Shown here: piece after piece, positions 36,661 to 45,012 of the stretch
Position numbering within the stretch: the first letter of the stretch is position 1
Layout: the number at the start of each line of letters is the position of its first letter
Source of the DNA: Sulfurospirillum sp.
Lineage (GTDB): Bacteria > Campylobacterota > Campylobacteria > Campylobacterales > Arcobacteraceae
Reading direction: 5' to 3'
Length of the DNA stretch: 64,000 nt
NCBI GenBank assembly: GCA_030491005.1
Contig: JAKZMJ010000015.1
Coordinates: forward strand, 310,001 to 374,000
The notes under the pieces: generated by a model
The model's input: the letters and a program-made list of their open reading frames with translations, nothing else
Databases searched by the model: none
Told to the model about the DNA's origin: nothing
Made by a program: the position numbers and the translations under genes

Positions 36661-36911
36661 TGTTTAAAGTGATTGTTCCCAAAGATGCTTTAAGAGAATT
36701 ATTAAAAATAGATAAAGAAAATCAACAATTAATATTTAATAAAATTAAGAATTTAGAAAATGGTATTTTTAAAAATGACAAATCCTTAAAAGGTAGTCAT
36801 AAAGGTAAATTCAGAAAAAGAGCTGGAAATTATAGAATTATATATTTAAAAGAAAATGATATTTTACTTATAACTCTAATTAGAATAGCACATAGGAAAG
36901 AAATATATTAA
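36660..36911 (+). CDS. RelE-family toxin
   Basis: 83-residue RelE/StbE-like mRNA interferase: VPKDALRELLKIDKENQQLI, LKGSHKGKFRKRAGNYRIIYL and the terminal ITLIRIAHRKEIY carry the basic and aromatic residues expected. It is coupled to the antitoxin through TAATG. No attC follows, so whether it was once an integron cassette is open. The 195-bp gap after it contains an inverted copy of part of the island repeat. Confidence 0.88.
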   Translation: MFKVIVPKDALRELLKIDKENQQLIFNKIKNLENGIFKNDKSLKGSHKGKFRKRAGNYRIIYLKENDILLITLIRIAHRKEIY

Positions 36912-37004
36912 ATAAAACTTAAATCGACAAAAAAATATTTTCTACATCCATACCTAGCAAAAACAACATTTTGATAGTATGTATATGCTTTTAATGTATT
37001 ATCA

Positions 37005-37068
37005 TTCAATTTTGTTGAGTTCATATAGTATATTATACTAATTAGCTTATAATGTTTGATAATAAATA
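37005..37068. repeat. Inverted partial copy of the island repeat
   Basis: The reverse complement matches about 65 bp of the direct repeat at 30344-30415 and 41069-41135, including the element around ACTAATTAGCTTATAATG. Recombination between inverted copies could flip the segment between them. Confidence 0.7.
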
Positions 37069-37104
37069 GTTATATCTAAGTTTTAAAGATATGATGGCAA
37101 CAAA

Positions 37105-37887
37105 TTACACCCCTGTGATTGAATATCCACTCTTGATAATCTTACTAATCATTGAGGTTGATAATTTCAGATGTGTTGCTATCTTGACTTGTGTATATCC
37201 ATCTTTATAAGCACTAAGTATAGCTAAATCTCTTTTTATCTTAGTATCGGTTTCATAAAAATATTCTAAAAATTCTTTTGATTGATTAATCTCTATTTTA
37301 TTATCTTTTTTGTATATTTTTTGTTTTTCTTTAGCTTTTAAATACTCTAATTCATCTTCGCTTATTGGTTCTCCTAAAAACTCATTTAATGTTTTTATAT
37401 CAAACTCTTTTATGAGTATAGAGTCATTACAGCATGGATAGTATGTTTTAGCATTAAACAATACATAGGAAAGTGTATATGGGTATTCACATACTTTAGT
37501 AGCCATAGATGCTTCAAGTGGGTTGTTTTCTATGTATCGTAAAAGAGTGTAGAGATAATTATCTGATATGATATATTTTGATTTATATCTATCTTGCCAG
37601 AGATGCCCACTTCTTTTGTATTTTTTATTAAAATATTTTGCATAGTTAGCGTTTATCACTCTCATTAACAAAGATAGATTATCTTTGCTAGTCTCTAAAA
37701 GTATATGATAATGATTATCCATCAAGCAGTAATCATGAACAATAGCTTTATAGATAGTAGCACTCTTGTTTAAAATTTGTAAAAACATCTCTTTGTCATC
37801 AGTACTATTGAAAATATCGCAACGGTTTACCCCTCGATTTATTATGTGATGATATCCTGCTAAGTCCACTCTTAATCTTGTTGGCAT
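37105..37887 (-). CDS. RAYT-type tyrosine (Y1 HUH) transposase
   Basis: 260-residue REP-associated tyrosine transposase. The start GYHHIINRGVNRCDIF is typical of RAYTs, the HUH motif is His59-Tyr60-His61 in MDNHYHILL, and the nucleophile Tyr is in INANYAKYF (82 or 85). Unusually for a short Y1 enzyme, it has a C-terminal helix-turn-helix (DGYTQVKIATHLKLSTSMIS). Its last codons lie inside the left inverted repeat. It is intact and is the probable driver of the four shorter copies in the window. Confidence 0.88.
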   Translation of the reverse strand: MPTRLRVDLAGYHHIINRGVNRCDIFNSTDDKEMFLQILNKSATIYKAIVHDYCLMDNHYHILLETSKDNLSLLMRVINANYAKYFNKKYKRSGHLWQDRYKSKYIISDNYLYTLLRYIENNPLEASMATKVCEYPYTLSYVLFNAKTYYPCCNDSILIKEFDIKTLNEFLGEPISEDELEYLKAKEKQKIYKKDNKIEINQSKEFLEYFYETDTKIKRDLAILSAYKDGYTQVKIATHLKLSTSMISKIIKSGYSITGV

Positions 37888-38091
37888 CTAGATAGTAGCA
37901 CTCTTGTTTAAAATTTGTAAAAACATCTCTTTGTCATCAGTACTATTGAAAATATCGCAACGGTTTACCCCTCGATTTATTATGTGATGATATCCTGCTA
38001 AGTCCACTCTTAATCTTGTTGGCATCTAATATCCTTACTTGTATTAATTTAGAAGTATATCATAAAGGTGGATATTCAATCACAGGGGTGT
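37107..38091 (-). mobile_element. Full-length RAYT element with 24-bp terminal inverted repeats
   Basis: 985-bp unit bounded by perfect 24-bp inverted repeats (ACACCCCTGTGATTGAATAT... and its complement). Each arm can itself fold imperfectly (GTGGAT/ATCAC), like a REP palindrome. It contains one intact transposase gene. It is inserted in the 3' end of the SEFIR-NACHT gene, whose last four codons and stop come from the element. Confidence 0.88.
37751..38026. repeat. 138-bp tandem duplication in the RAYT gene 5' region
   Basis: 37751-37888 is repeated exactly as 37889-38026. The duplicated part covers the first 45 codons. The upstream copy has its own ATG (38025) but meets TAG just before the real start, so only a 45-residue peptide would come from it. 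The duplication separates the transposase start from its original upstream region. Confidence 0.88.
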
Positions 38092-40958
38092 ATATTCATT
38101 ATTTTAATAAAAACTTTTTGTAATGATGGACTTGTATGATTACTAGCTATAAAATTTTTAATACAACGATGATAAGATTTATCTATTTCATAATAATTTT
38201 TTAAAAGTTTAGGATCTTTTTTTAAAAAGTTAATCGAAATTAAAAAGTCTATAAAATTCTTTTTCATACTTTTTAATTTTATTGGAATTGTTAAATTTTC
38301 ATCTAGTTTTGCTTGAAAATTAATTCCATTAAAAAAGTTCCTACTAAATAATAAAAAATCTTCTTCTATTGTTTCTAACTTTTTATTTTTATTATCTTCA
38401 GATGTATCTAAATAATTTTGTAAACTACCAATTGTACATGTATTCATTTCAAAATTATCTTTTGTAATTGTACATTTTTTATTAACTGTAATATTGGAAA
38501 ATAAAGAATGATAAAATTTGGTGTTATCAAATTTTGATTTACAAAACAAATGATATTCATGAAATTCAGAAAACCAAATATTTAAATTAGAAAAATCGAG
38601 TTGATAGAAATTACCCCATATATATAAATATTTAATTTCACTATCATTATATAGTTCTTTAATAATATTTATTCTTTTATCTTTTGAAAGATTTTGTCCA
38701 TGTATACCTTGTGTTAAATAAAGTAATGAACTAATTGTATTTTTAAATTGAGTATAATTTTGTTCATCTTTCTTTATTTCGTCAGAAATTAATTTTATTA
38801 TTTGTTTTGATGAAGTCATACAATTTGAAATGTTATTTGTAAAGTATTTTATTATCTCTGTTAAAATAACACTATTACCATCATATAGTTTAGATAAGTG
38901 TTTTATTGCCAATTGATCTAACCTTTTAATTTTGTCGTGTTGTAAATATTCTAAAAGATATAAGACATTAAAATAATTTCCTAAAAAATCGTATTTAAAA
39001 CTGGCAATTTTAGAGTTTTTATCAATATTTAATAATGGATTTAAAAGTATTTTTTGATATATATCATTAGTATCATTTGAATCAAAGTAATATCTAATAA
39101 AATATTCTAATTCTTCAAAAGAAAATTTATCCCCATAAGTTGCAGATAATTCTTTAAAAAAATTGACAAATTTTGTAATATTTACATTAAACTGTTGTCT
39201 TTTTATCTCTCTTTTTAAAATAGCGTGGATCAAATAATCTATATTTTCATTATTAGAGCAATAATCATTACCAACTGAATTTATAATAAAATTATTAGTA
39301 TCATCATTAATTTCTTCTTCAACAATTTCTGATATTAAATCTAGAAAAAATGGTAAAATAATTTTTTCTTTTTCGTTAGAGTTAGTTAATAATGAAGATA
39401 GATATTTTTCTATTTTTTTTATATATTGATTCATATTTTGAAAGCTTGAAAATCTTTTTTTAATATAGTTTTTCCAAATATCCTCTTCAAATCCTTTTAA
39501 ATAAATAATATCAATATCAATATTATTTTTTAAATATCCATTATTTTGAAGTATATTAATTCTAGAGGTAATGATTATTTTAGTTTTACCAAGCTGTAAA
39601 TTAAGTTCTGTTAAAGAATTTATAAATTCTCTTAATTTAAAATTTGCATGAAATAATGATACAATTTCATCTAAGCCATCAATAATTACAACTATCTTAC
39701 CTGTAAGTATTCCTAATTCAAATTGTTTTTGAGTAAGTAAAGATTTATTATTAGATATCATCTTTGAATAGATATCATATAATTGATATAAGTTTTTTAT
39801 TTCAAAATTCTTAATAGCATCTTTTTTTATGTTATTACGAATGGTTTCAGGCTGAATTAGTAATGTTTTTTTATCTTTACTCTCATTGATTTTATTTGTT
39901 AGTACTTGAGATAATGTACTTTTCCCCATACCTCCAGAAGCAAATAACATTAATATTGATTTTTCATAACTATTTAATAAAAAAGTATTTTTTATATAAT
40001 CTAATGATAAATTAATAGTATGCTGTTTATTTTCTATAATTTTATAAACTCTTTGATCAATAAAAAATTCTTCCTCTATTACTTTATTTTCATTTTTCCA
40101 TTCTTGGTCTAAGCATTCATCCCAGACAAATTGTTCAAGTGTATATTCTTGAACATCTATATTGATTTGTTTATTTAAAAAAACTTTCTTTATATAATCT
40201 TTTTCTCCTTGATTCGCTCTAAGAATAATTAAATGAGGTGGTAAGTTTGTGTTGTCATTTATAAATCTTTCAATTGTATCTTTAATATTTATATTATTAA
40301 AAAGTACAAGAATATATGAATGTTTATCAAAGTTTGTTATTTTCCAAAATTCATATTTAATTTTATTTTTACCACTAAAATCAGTTTGTATTTTTATCTG
40401 CTTTCTTTTTTTATAATTAATTGCTAAGATATCATCTACTCTGTCAAATTGAAAATAATTTATTGATTTGTTTTTTATTGATTTACTTTTTATTGGTCGA
40501 GTTGAAGTTTTATTAGTTATTCTTTTAATTTCTTGTATAAGATTATTTAAATTAATATTATAATTATTATCATTTTTAAATGATATGTCAAATTTACCTT
40601 TTAAATAATTAGGAATCGAAACTTCTCGTTCATCTTTTAAGATTGCAATGATATTACTTTTCCCCATTGTAAGAATTTCATCCCAATGCTTACTTGTGCT
40701 TAAATAAGTTTCAATACCAACTCCCCCTAATCTAGAATTTGCTTTTAATGCATAATTTTTTGTACAAATAATAAGTATTATATTACTTTCAAAAACTGCT
40801 TTTTCCATAAATAAATTTTTATCTACGGTATTATCTAAATCATATTGGTCTAGAATTATATGAAATTCTTTATATCCTTCTAAATCATCAGCAAATTTCT
40901 TTACCCATTCTTCATGAATAGTATTATCCCAACTATAACTAATAAATATTTTTATCAT
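38076..40958 (-). CDS. SEFIR-NACHT STAND-type defence protein
   Basis: About 960 residues. N-terminal SEFIR/TIR-like domain: IFISYSWDNTIHEEWVKKFADDL and LDQYDL. A middle region is followed by a NACHT ATPase with Walker A GGMGKST (352-358 counted from the ATG at 40988), Walker B VVIIDGLDE and sensor TKIIITSR. The C-terminal half is Leu/Asn-rich and helical, with a short pentapeptide-like stretch (LDFSNLNIW...CKSKFDNTKF). Such NLR-like proteins sense phage products and trigger cell death. I start at ATG 40958 after AAAGG. The C-terminus (HPCD) is written by the RAYT end, so original residues may be lost. Confidence 0.8.
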   Translation of the reverse strand: MIKIFISYSWDNTIHEEWVKKFADDLEGYKEFHIILDQYDLDNTVDKNLFMEKAVFESNIILIICTKNYALKANSRLGGVGIETYLSTSKHWDEILTMGKSNIIAILKDEREVSIPNYLKGKFDISFKNDNNYNINLNNLIQEIKRITNKTSTRPIKSKSIKNKSINYFQFDRVDDILAINYKKRKQIKIQTDFSGKNKIKYEFWKITNFDKHSYILVLFNNINIKDTIERFINDNTNLPPHLIILRANQGEKDYIKKVFLNKQINIDVQEYTLEQFVWDECLDQEWKNENKVIEEEFFIDQRVYKIIENKQHTINLSLDYIKNTFLLNSYEKSILMLFASGGMGKSTLSQVLTNKINESKDKKTLLIQPETIRNNIKKDAIKNFEIKNLYQLYDIYSKMISNNKSLLTQKQFELGILTGKIVVIIDGLDEIVSLFHANFKLREFINSLTELNLQLGKTKIIITSRINILQNNGYLKNNIDIDIIYLKGFEEDIWKNYIKKRFSSFQNMNQYIKKIEKYLSSLLTNSNEKEKIILPFFLDLISEIVEEEINDDTNNFIINSVGNDYCSNNENIDYLIHAILKREIKRQQFNVNITKFVNFFKELSATYGDKFSFEELEYFIRYYFDSNDTNDIYQKILLNPLLNIDKNSKIASFKYDFLGNYFNVLYLLEYLQHDKIKRLDQLAIKHLSKLYDGNSVILTEIIKYFTNNISNCMTSSKQIIKLISDEIKKDEQNYTQFKNTISSLLYLTQGIHGQNLSKDKRINIIKELYNDSEIKYLYIWGNFYQLDFSNLNIWFSEFHEYHLFCKSKFDNTKFYHSLFSNITVNKKCTITKDNFEMNTCTIGSLQNYLDTSEDNKNKKLETIEEDFLLFSRNFFNGINFQAKLDENLTIPIKLKSMKKNFIDFLISINFLKKDPKLLKNYYEIDKSYHRCIKNFIASNHTSPSLQKVFIKIMNIHPCD

Positions 40959-41068
40959 TTCTAAGCCTTTATTGTAAATTTTTTTCATTATTATATCAAT
41001 ATATTGTCACAGTTTGTGTCACAAAAAGTTTAATATTTATTTAAGTATTCAATAAATAGATATAGACT

Positions 41069-41275
41069 AACTATTTTTCATCAAACATTATAAGCTAATT
41101 AGTATAATATACTATACGAACTCAACAAAATCGAATTTTAATATCAAAATTACTTTCATAAGTTCTAAAATGTTATAATTACTACTAAATTATTGTTAAA
41201 ACAACATTTATAATGATAAATATTATATTTTAAATTCTGTGTCAATTTCTTTAGCTTTTGTAAGACCTTTAAATG
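41069..41275. repeat. Right copy of the ~200-bp direct repeat
   Basis: Matches 30344-30550. It contains the 3' end of the gene at 41223-41447 and its downstream region, so this is probably the original locus and the left copy the duplicate. It marks the right edge of the inner island. Confidence 0.8.
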
Positions 41276-41447
41276 ATAAGAGATTATTTACTAAAAAAGC
41301 ATCATTTTTTAACTCTTTTATGTAAGTTTTACCTTTTTTAAAAGTAAATACTTTTGCTTCTTCTAGTGATATTAAAATATCATTTATACTTTCTTTATCA
41401 TTTTTTTTAAAAATAGCCAAAAGTAAAACTTTTTTTTCTATATCCAT
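41223..41447 (-). CDS. Small conserved hypothetical protein
   Basis: 74-residue protein without signal peptide, rich in Lys and with a predicted helix plus strand (KKVLLLAIFKKNDKESINDIL...). I do not recognise a family. It overlaps the MFS gene by 10 bp and is probably co-transcribed with it. A copy of its 3' end stands at 30508-30550, which shows it was at the edge of a duplication. Confidence 0.6.
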   Translation of the reverse strand: MDIEKKVLLLAIFKKNDKESINDILISLEEAKVFTFKKGKTYIKELKNDAFLVNNLLSFKGLTKAKEIDTEFKI

Positions 41448-42619
41448 TTTTTAATCCTTGAGTAATAAAATACTACTATAAAAAACATCATTCCAATACT
41501 TATTGTAATAGTTTGTAAGGACACATATGAAGCCATAATACCTATAAAGAGTGTTGTAAGAACATTGCTTAACATAAAAATCATATCATTATAAGAAATA
41601 ACTCTACCTAAATATTTCTTTTCAACTCTATCTTGTAATAAAGCATAGGTATATGACCAAAGTGTAGTCGTAGTAAGTCCTGTTAAAAAAACTGCTATTA
41701 AAGAATAATAAAAATCAAACTGTAAAAAACTCCATAAAATGATTGAAAAAGCTTGAAAAATAAATATATATATTAAAGTGTCTTTATTTATTTTATTGCT
41801 TATAAAAAAGGGTCCAATCATTAAAGCAAAAGCTCTTGAGGCATTTGTAAGACCGATGGCTAAGGGAACTGATATTATATATTTATATTCATTTTTAGCT
41901 AGAAGTGTAATTAAGGTATCAAAAGCAGTTAATCCTACACTTGAATGTAGTAAAATCAGATGTAGAATGATTTTGTGATTTTTTATATAAATAAAACCAT
42001 CTTTTATCATAGAGTATAATTTTTCTTTTGTATGTATAATTTCTATTTTAAAATCAATATTATAGAAATAGATTAAAGCAATAAATAAAATTATACTATC
42101 AAGTATAATAGCTATTTTAATCCCATAAGCATTTACTATAATGCCACCAATAGCCATACCAAAAGCATAAGAAAAAGACCAAATAATAGAATGAATTTCA
42201 TTTGCTTTTTGTAAAGCTTTACCTTTTATAATCTTTGGTAATAAAGACATCTCACTTGAGAAAAAGATTGAAGCACAAGCCATTCTTATAAAAATAAATA
42301 TCATTAAAAGCCATATTTGTGAAGCATTATTGATATTTAACAAAAGTACGGTCATTAGCAATTCAACACTTAATAAAAGCATCATAAGATTTTTGATTTT
42401 AAATTTATCAATAATAGCACCTGAAAGGGGAGCTATAATAATAGCAGGAATTAAGTGCATAGCTGTAACCACCGAAATAACAAAAGCACTACTATCAAAT
42501 CTTACAAGCATAGTATAAATTGCGACATTTGAAAACCATGCTCCAAAATATGCAATAAACTGCAATATGGCTAGTTTCCTAACTAAGGAATAGTTTTTAA
42601 GAACTTGATAATAATTCAA
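41438..42619 (-). CDS. MFS transporter (MFS_3-like exporter)
   Basis: 393 residues with about twelve membrane helices. FAYFGAWFSNVAIYTMLVRF near the N-terminus and LSGAIIDKFKIKNLMML (the loop 2-3 motif) are typical of the exporter group that includes EntS. Substrate unknown. It overlaps the molybdopterin oxidoreductase gene by 23 bp. Confidence 0.87.
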   Translation of the reverse strand: MNYYQVLKNYSLVRKLAILQFIAYFGAWFSNVAIYTMLVRFDSSAFVISVVTAMHLIPAIIIAPLSGAIIDKFKIKNLMMLLLSVELLMTVLLLNINNASQIWLLMIFIFIRMACASIFFSSEMSLLPKIIKGKALQKANEIHSIIWSFSYAFGMAIGGIIVNAYGIKIAIILDSIILFIALIYFYNIDFKIEIIHTKEKLYSMIKDGFIYIKNHKIILHLILLHSSVGLTAFDTLITLLAKNEYKYIISVPLAIGLTNASRAFALMIGPFFISNKINKDTLIYIFIFQAFSIILWSFLQFDFYYSLIAVFLTGLTTTTLWSYTYALLQDRVEKKYLGRVISYNDMIFMLSNVLTTLFIGIMASYVSLQTITISIGMMFFIVVFYYSRIKKWI

Positions 42620-44309
42620 TGCTAACTAATGTATCTTGGAAAATTGCAGAATTTGCAAACTCATCACTTGTAGGGGGTGTTAGATAATTTGCATTTTTTG
42701 CACCTGCATAAACTACAATACAATTTTCTTTGATATTTGTATCGCATTTTATTATAAATGTAGCACTTCCATATTTTGATTTTACTAAAACTTTTTCATT
42801 GTCTTTAAAAGAATTTATAGGATTTATATATAAACAATCATCAACTTTAAATTGGGAATTTAGTGTGTGTTTTTGTTTAGATGTAAGAAAATAGTAATTA
42901 TTTTTTGTTTTTTTGTAATAAAGTTCTTCTATATCTAATTCTTCTATAAAGTCAAAAGTTTTTATTTTTGGTAATTTTACTCTTGTATTTTGATAATATG
43001 AAATAATATCATCTTCTTTTTTTAAAGGTGATAAATTAAATTCTTTAAGTAAATATTGGCTTAATTCATATTCACTTATAGTATTTTTATGTGGACTTTG
43101 TACTATATTTGATATAGCTTTTAAATCATGTCCATAAGATAATCTAATATCTTTTTTTGCTAAAAAATTACTTGAAGGAATAATCAAGTTTGCCAATTCA
43201 CAAGTATCATTGTATGTAGTTCCAAAATAAACTACAAAAGTATTTTTTAAAGCATTGATTAGTCTTTGTGTATTTGGAGCACTTACAACAGGATTTGCAC
43301 CTTGAATAAACACTACATTATAAGAATCCAAATCTACTTCTACCATATCTACTTCTTTTTTAATTCTTGTTTCAAATTGATTATCATAAGCATAAGAAGC
43401 ATTTGCTAAGTACCAAACACCACCTGCTTTTTTATTATGAAGTCCAATATAAGCTGCAAAAGAATCAATAGTTCGTGTAATTTGTACACCTTCATAGTAT
43501 TTTTGAAAGCCAAGACCCATTAATATGGCTACTTTTTTATCTTTCATTAAATCTACTGCTTTTTGTACATCTTGTAAATTAACACCTGTAGTTTTTTCAT
43601 AAGACATTAAAGGTTTACTTTGTGCTAAATCAAGAAAATCTTTAGCCCCTTGGTTCCAAGAATTTGAATTTTCTTCATCTTCCATATCATTCATATGAGC
43701 AAACCTTGTCATAAGTAAGGCTAAATCATGATCCGTTTTTGGATTGATTTGTAAGTGTATTTTTGATTTTTTAGCAATTTGGGTTTTACTTGGATCAATT
43801 GTGATAAAGGTTTTATCTTTGATTAGTTTATACATATGAGGTGAAGTTATGCTTAAGTTTCTTCCCCATACTAAGATAATATCAGAGTCTAAAAGATTTT
43901 GTAAAGGTGGATTTGTATTAAATCCTCTTCCTTCCTCAATTCCTCTCACGCCTGCACCATCACATAAAGAACCTTTAGTAAATGTAGCACCATATTGTCC
44001 AAAAAATACCTTTGGTGCATTTTGCATCACACCTAAATTACCACTTCCTTTATAATATAAAACAGAAGATGATTTTGTATTTTTTAATTTTGTTGTTAGT
44101 ATATTTAAAGACTTTTCTAAGCTTATTTCTTCATTTTCAAAAAAAGCTTGTTCTAGTTTTTCTTCTTTTAATAAATATGCAAAATTTACACATAATTTAC
44201 CATTTGTAACTTTATGCTCTTTTGAGCCTTTAACTTTAGCATTTATTAGCGTAGCTTGACAGGTGTCAAAACAGTCCATTGGACAGGCTATATTATTATT
44301 TGAATTCAA
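42597..44309 (-). CDS. Molybdopterin-dependent oxidoreductase
   Basis: 570-residue member of the DMSO reductase/formate dehydrogenase superfamily. N-terminal cysteines (CPMDCFDTCQ and a later Cys in GKLCVNF) form a 4Fe-4S site. The cofactor-binding region includes GSGNLGVMQNAP, CDGAGVRG and VWGRNL. No twin-arginine signal is visible, so it is cytoplasmic. It is shorter than classic members and the substrate is unknown. It overlaps the HlyD-like gene by 14 bp. Confidence 0.85.
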   Translation of the reverse strand: MNSNNNIACPMDCFDTCQATLINAKVKGSKEHKVTNGKLCVNFAYLLKEEKLEQAFFENEEISLEKSLNILTTKLKNTKSSSVLYYKGSGNLGVMQNAPKVFFGQYGATFTKGSLCDGAGVRGIEEGRGFNTNPPLQNLLDSDIILVWGRNLSITSPHMYKLIKDKTFITIDPSKTQIAKKSKIHLQINPKTDHDLALLMTRFAHMNDMEDEENSNSWNQGAKDFLDLAQSKPLMSYEKTTGVNLQDVQKAVDLMKDKKVAILMGLGFQKYYEGVQITRTIDSFAAYIGLHNKKAGGVWYLANASYAYDNQFETRIKKEVDMVEVDLDSYNVVFIQGANPVVSAPNTQRLINALKNTFVVYFGTTYNDTCELANLIIPSSNFLAKKDIRLSYGHDLKAISNIVQSPHKNTISEYELSQYLLKEFNLSPLKKEDDIISYYQNTRVKLPKIKTFDFIEELDIEELYYKKTKNNYYFLTSKQKHTLNSQFKVDDCLYINPINSFKDNEKVLVKSKYGSATFIIKCDTNIKENCIVVYAGAKNANYLTPPTSDEFANSAIFQDTLVSIELLSSS

Positions 44310-45003
44310 TTTTTACCAAGCTTGAGAAAGCTTTTATAGTAGGAATTAGTATTTCAACTTTATATGAAGATATATGTTTTTCATCTGCTACTTTATATAT
44401 TTTATATATTTTTAAATTTGTTTTTTTATTATCAATGTATATGGCTTTAGTTTTTATATGCTCTATTTCTAAAATAGGAATAAAAATCTCAACTTTTGCC
44501 TTACTTAAATCTTTTGATTGATATAACAAGCTTCCAGCATTTACATAATCTCCTGCTTTAACATTTATCTTATAAATATAATTTTCTTTTTCAAATAATG
44601 TTTTATTTTTTATATTATTTTTAAGTTTAGCAATTTTCACTAATATATCAGATTTAGTAATTTTAAGATTAATAACTTTTAATTTTTGTCTATCTTTATC
44701 AAATTTAGATTTTGAGCTTAATTTTAATAATCTCTTATAATTATCATTTTCAATACCTACCATCTCATTTATTGCTTTTAATTTAAGTAAAGATTGTTCT
44801 AAATCTATCTTATCTGTATATGAATCAATTTGAATAATAATAGAATTATTTGCTTTTTGCCCTTCAAGTTCATTATTTGCATAAATAACTTTACCACTTA
44901 CTGCTGATTTTATAAAATAAGTATTAAAAGCTTCTAACTTTGCATAATGGTATTTTGCAAATAGTGCATTTGTAAAAATCAATATTAATAAAATCTTATT
45001 CAT
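44296..45003 (-). CDS. HlyD-like periplasmic adaptor protein
   Basis: 235 residues with a signal peptide (ILLILIFTNALFA). It has the plan of an HlyD/RND-type adaptor: a first lipoyl half-motif (SAVSGKVIYANNELEGQ), a central coiled coil, and the second half-motif (YKINVKAGDYVNAGSLLYQ). No pump gene is adjacent. It is the last gene of the flagellar operon before the oxidoreductase, and the link to flagella is by position only. Confidence 0.65.
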   Translation of the reverse strand: MNKILLILIFTNALFAKYHYAKLEAFNTYFIKSAVSGKVIYANNELEGQKANNSIIIQIDSYTDKIDLEQSLLKLKAINEMVGIENDNYKRLLKLSSKSKFDKDRQKLKVINLKITKSDILVKIAKLKNNIKNKTLFEKENYIYKINVKAGDYVNAGSLLYQSKDLSKAKVEIFIPILEIEHIKTKAIYIDNKKTNLKIYKIYKVADEKHISSYKVEILIPTIKAFSSLVKIEFK

Positions 45004-45012
45004 ATACTTCCT

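Noticed and set aside
36912-37104. An attC site closing the RelE toxin-antitoxin pair
   Set aside because: No CCTAAC/GTTRRRY pair with complementary arms could be found, so it is not called a cassette.
26821-38091. The repeated ~195-bp units as a CRISPR array
   Set aside because: Units are long, far apart, bounded by inverted repeats and homologous to a transposase gene; there are no regular spacers or cas genes.
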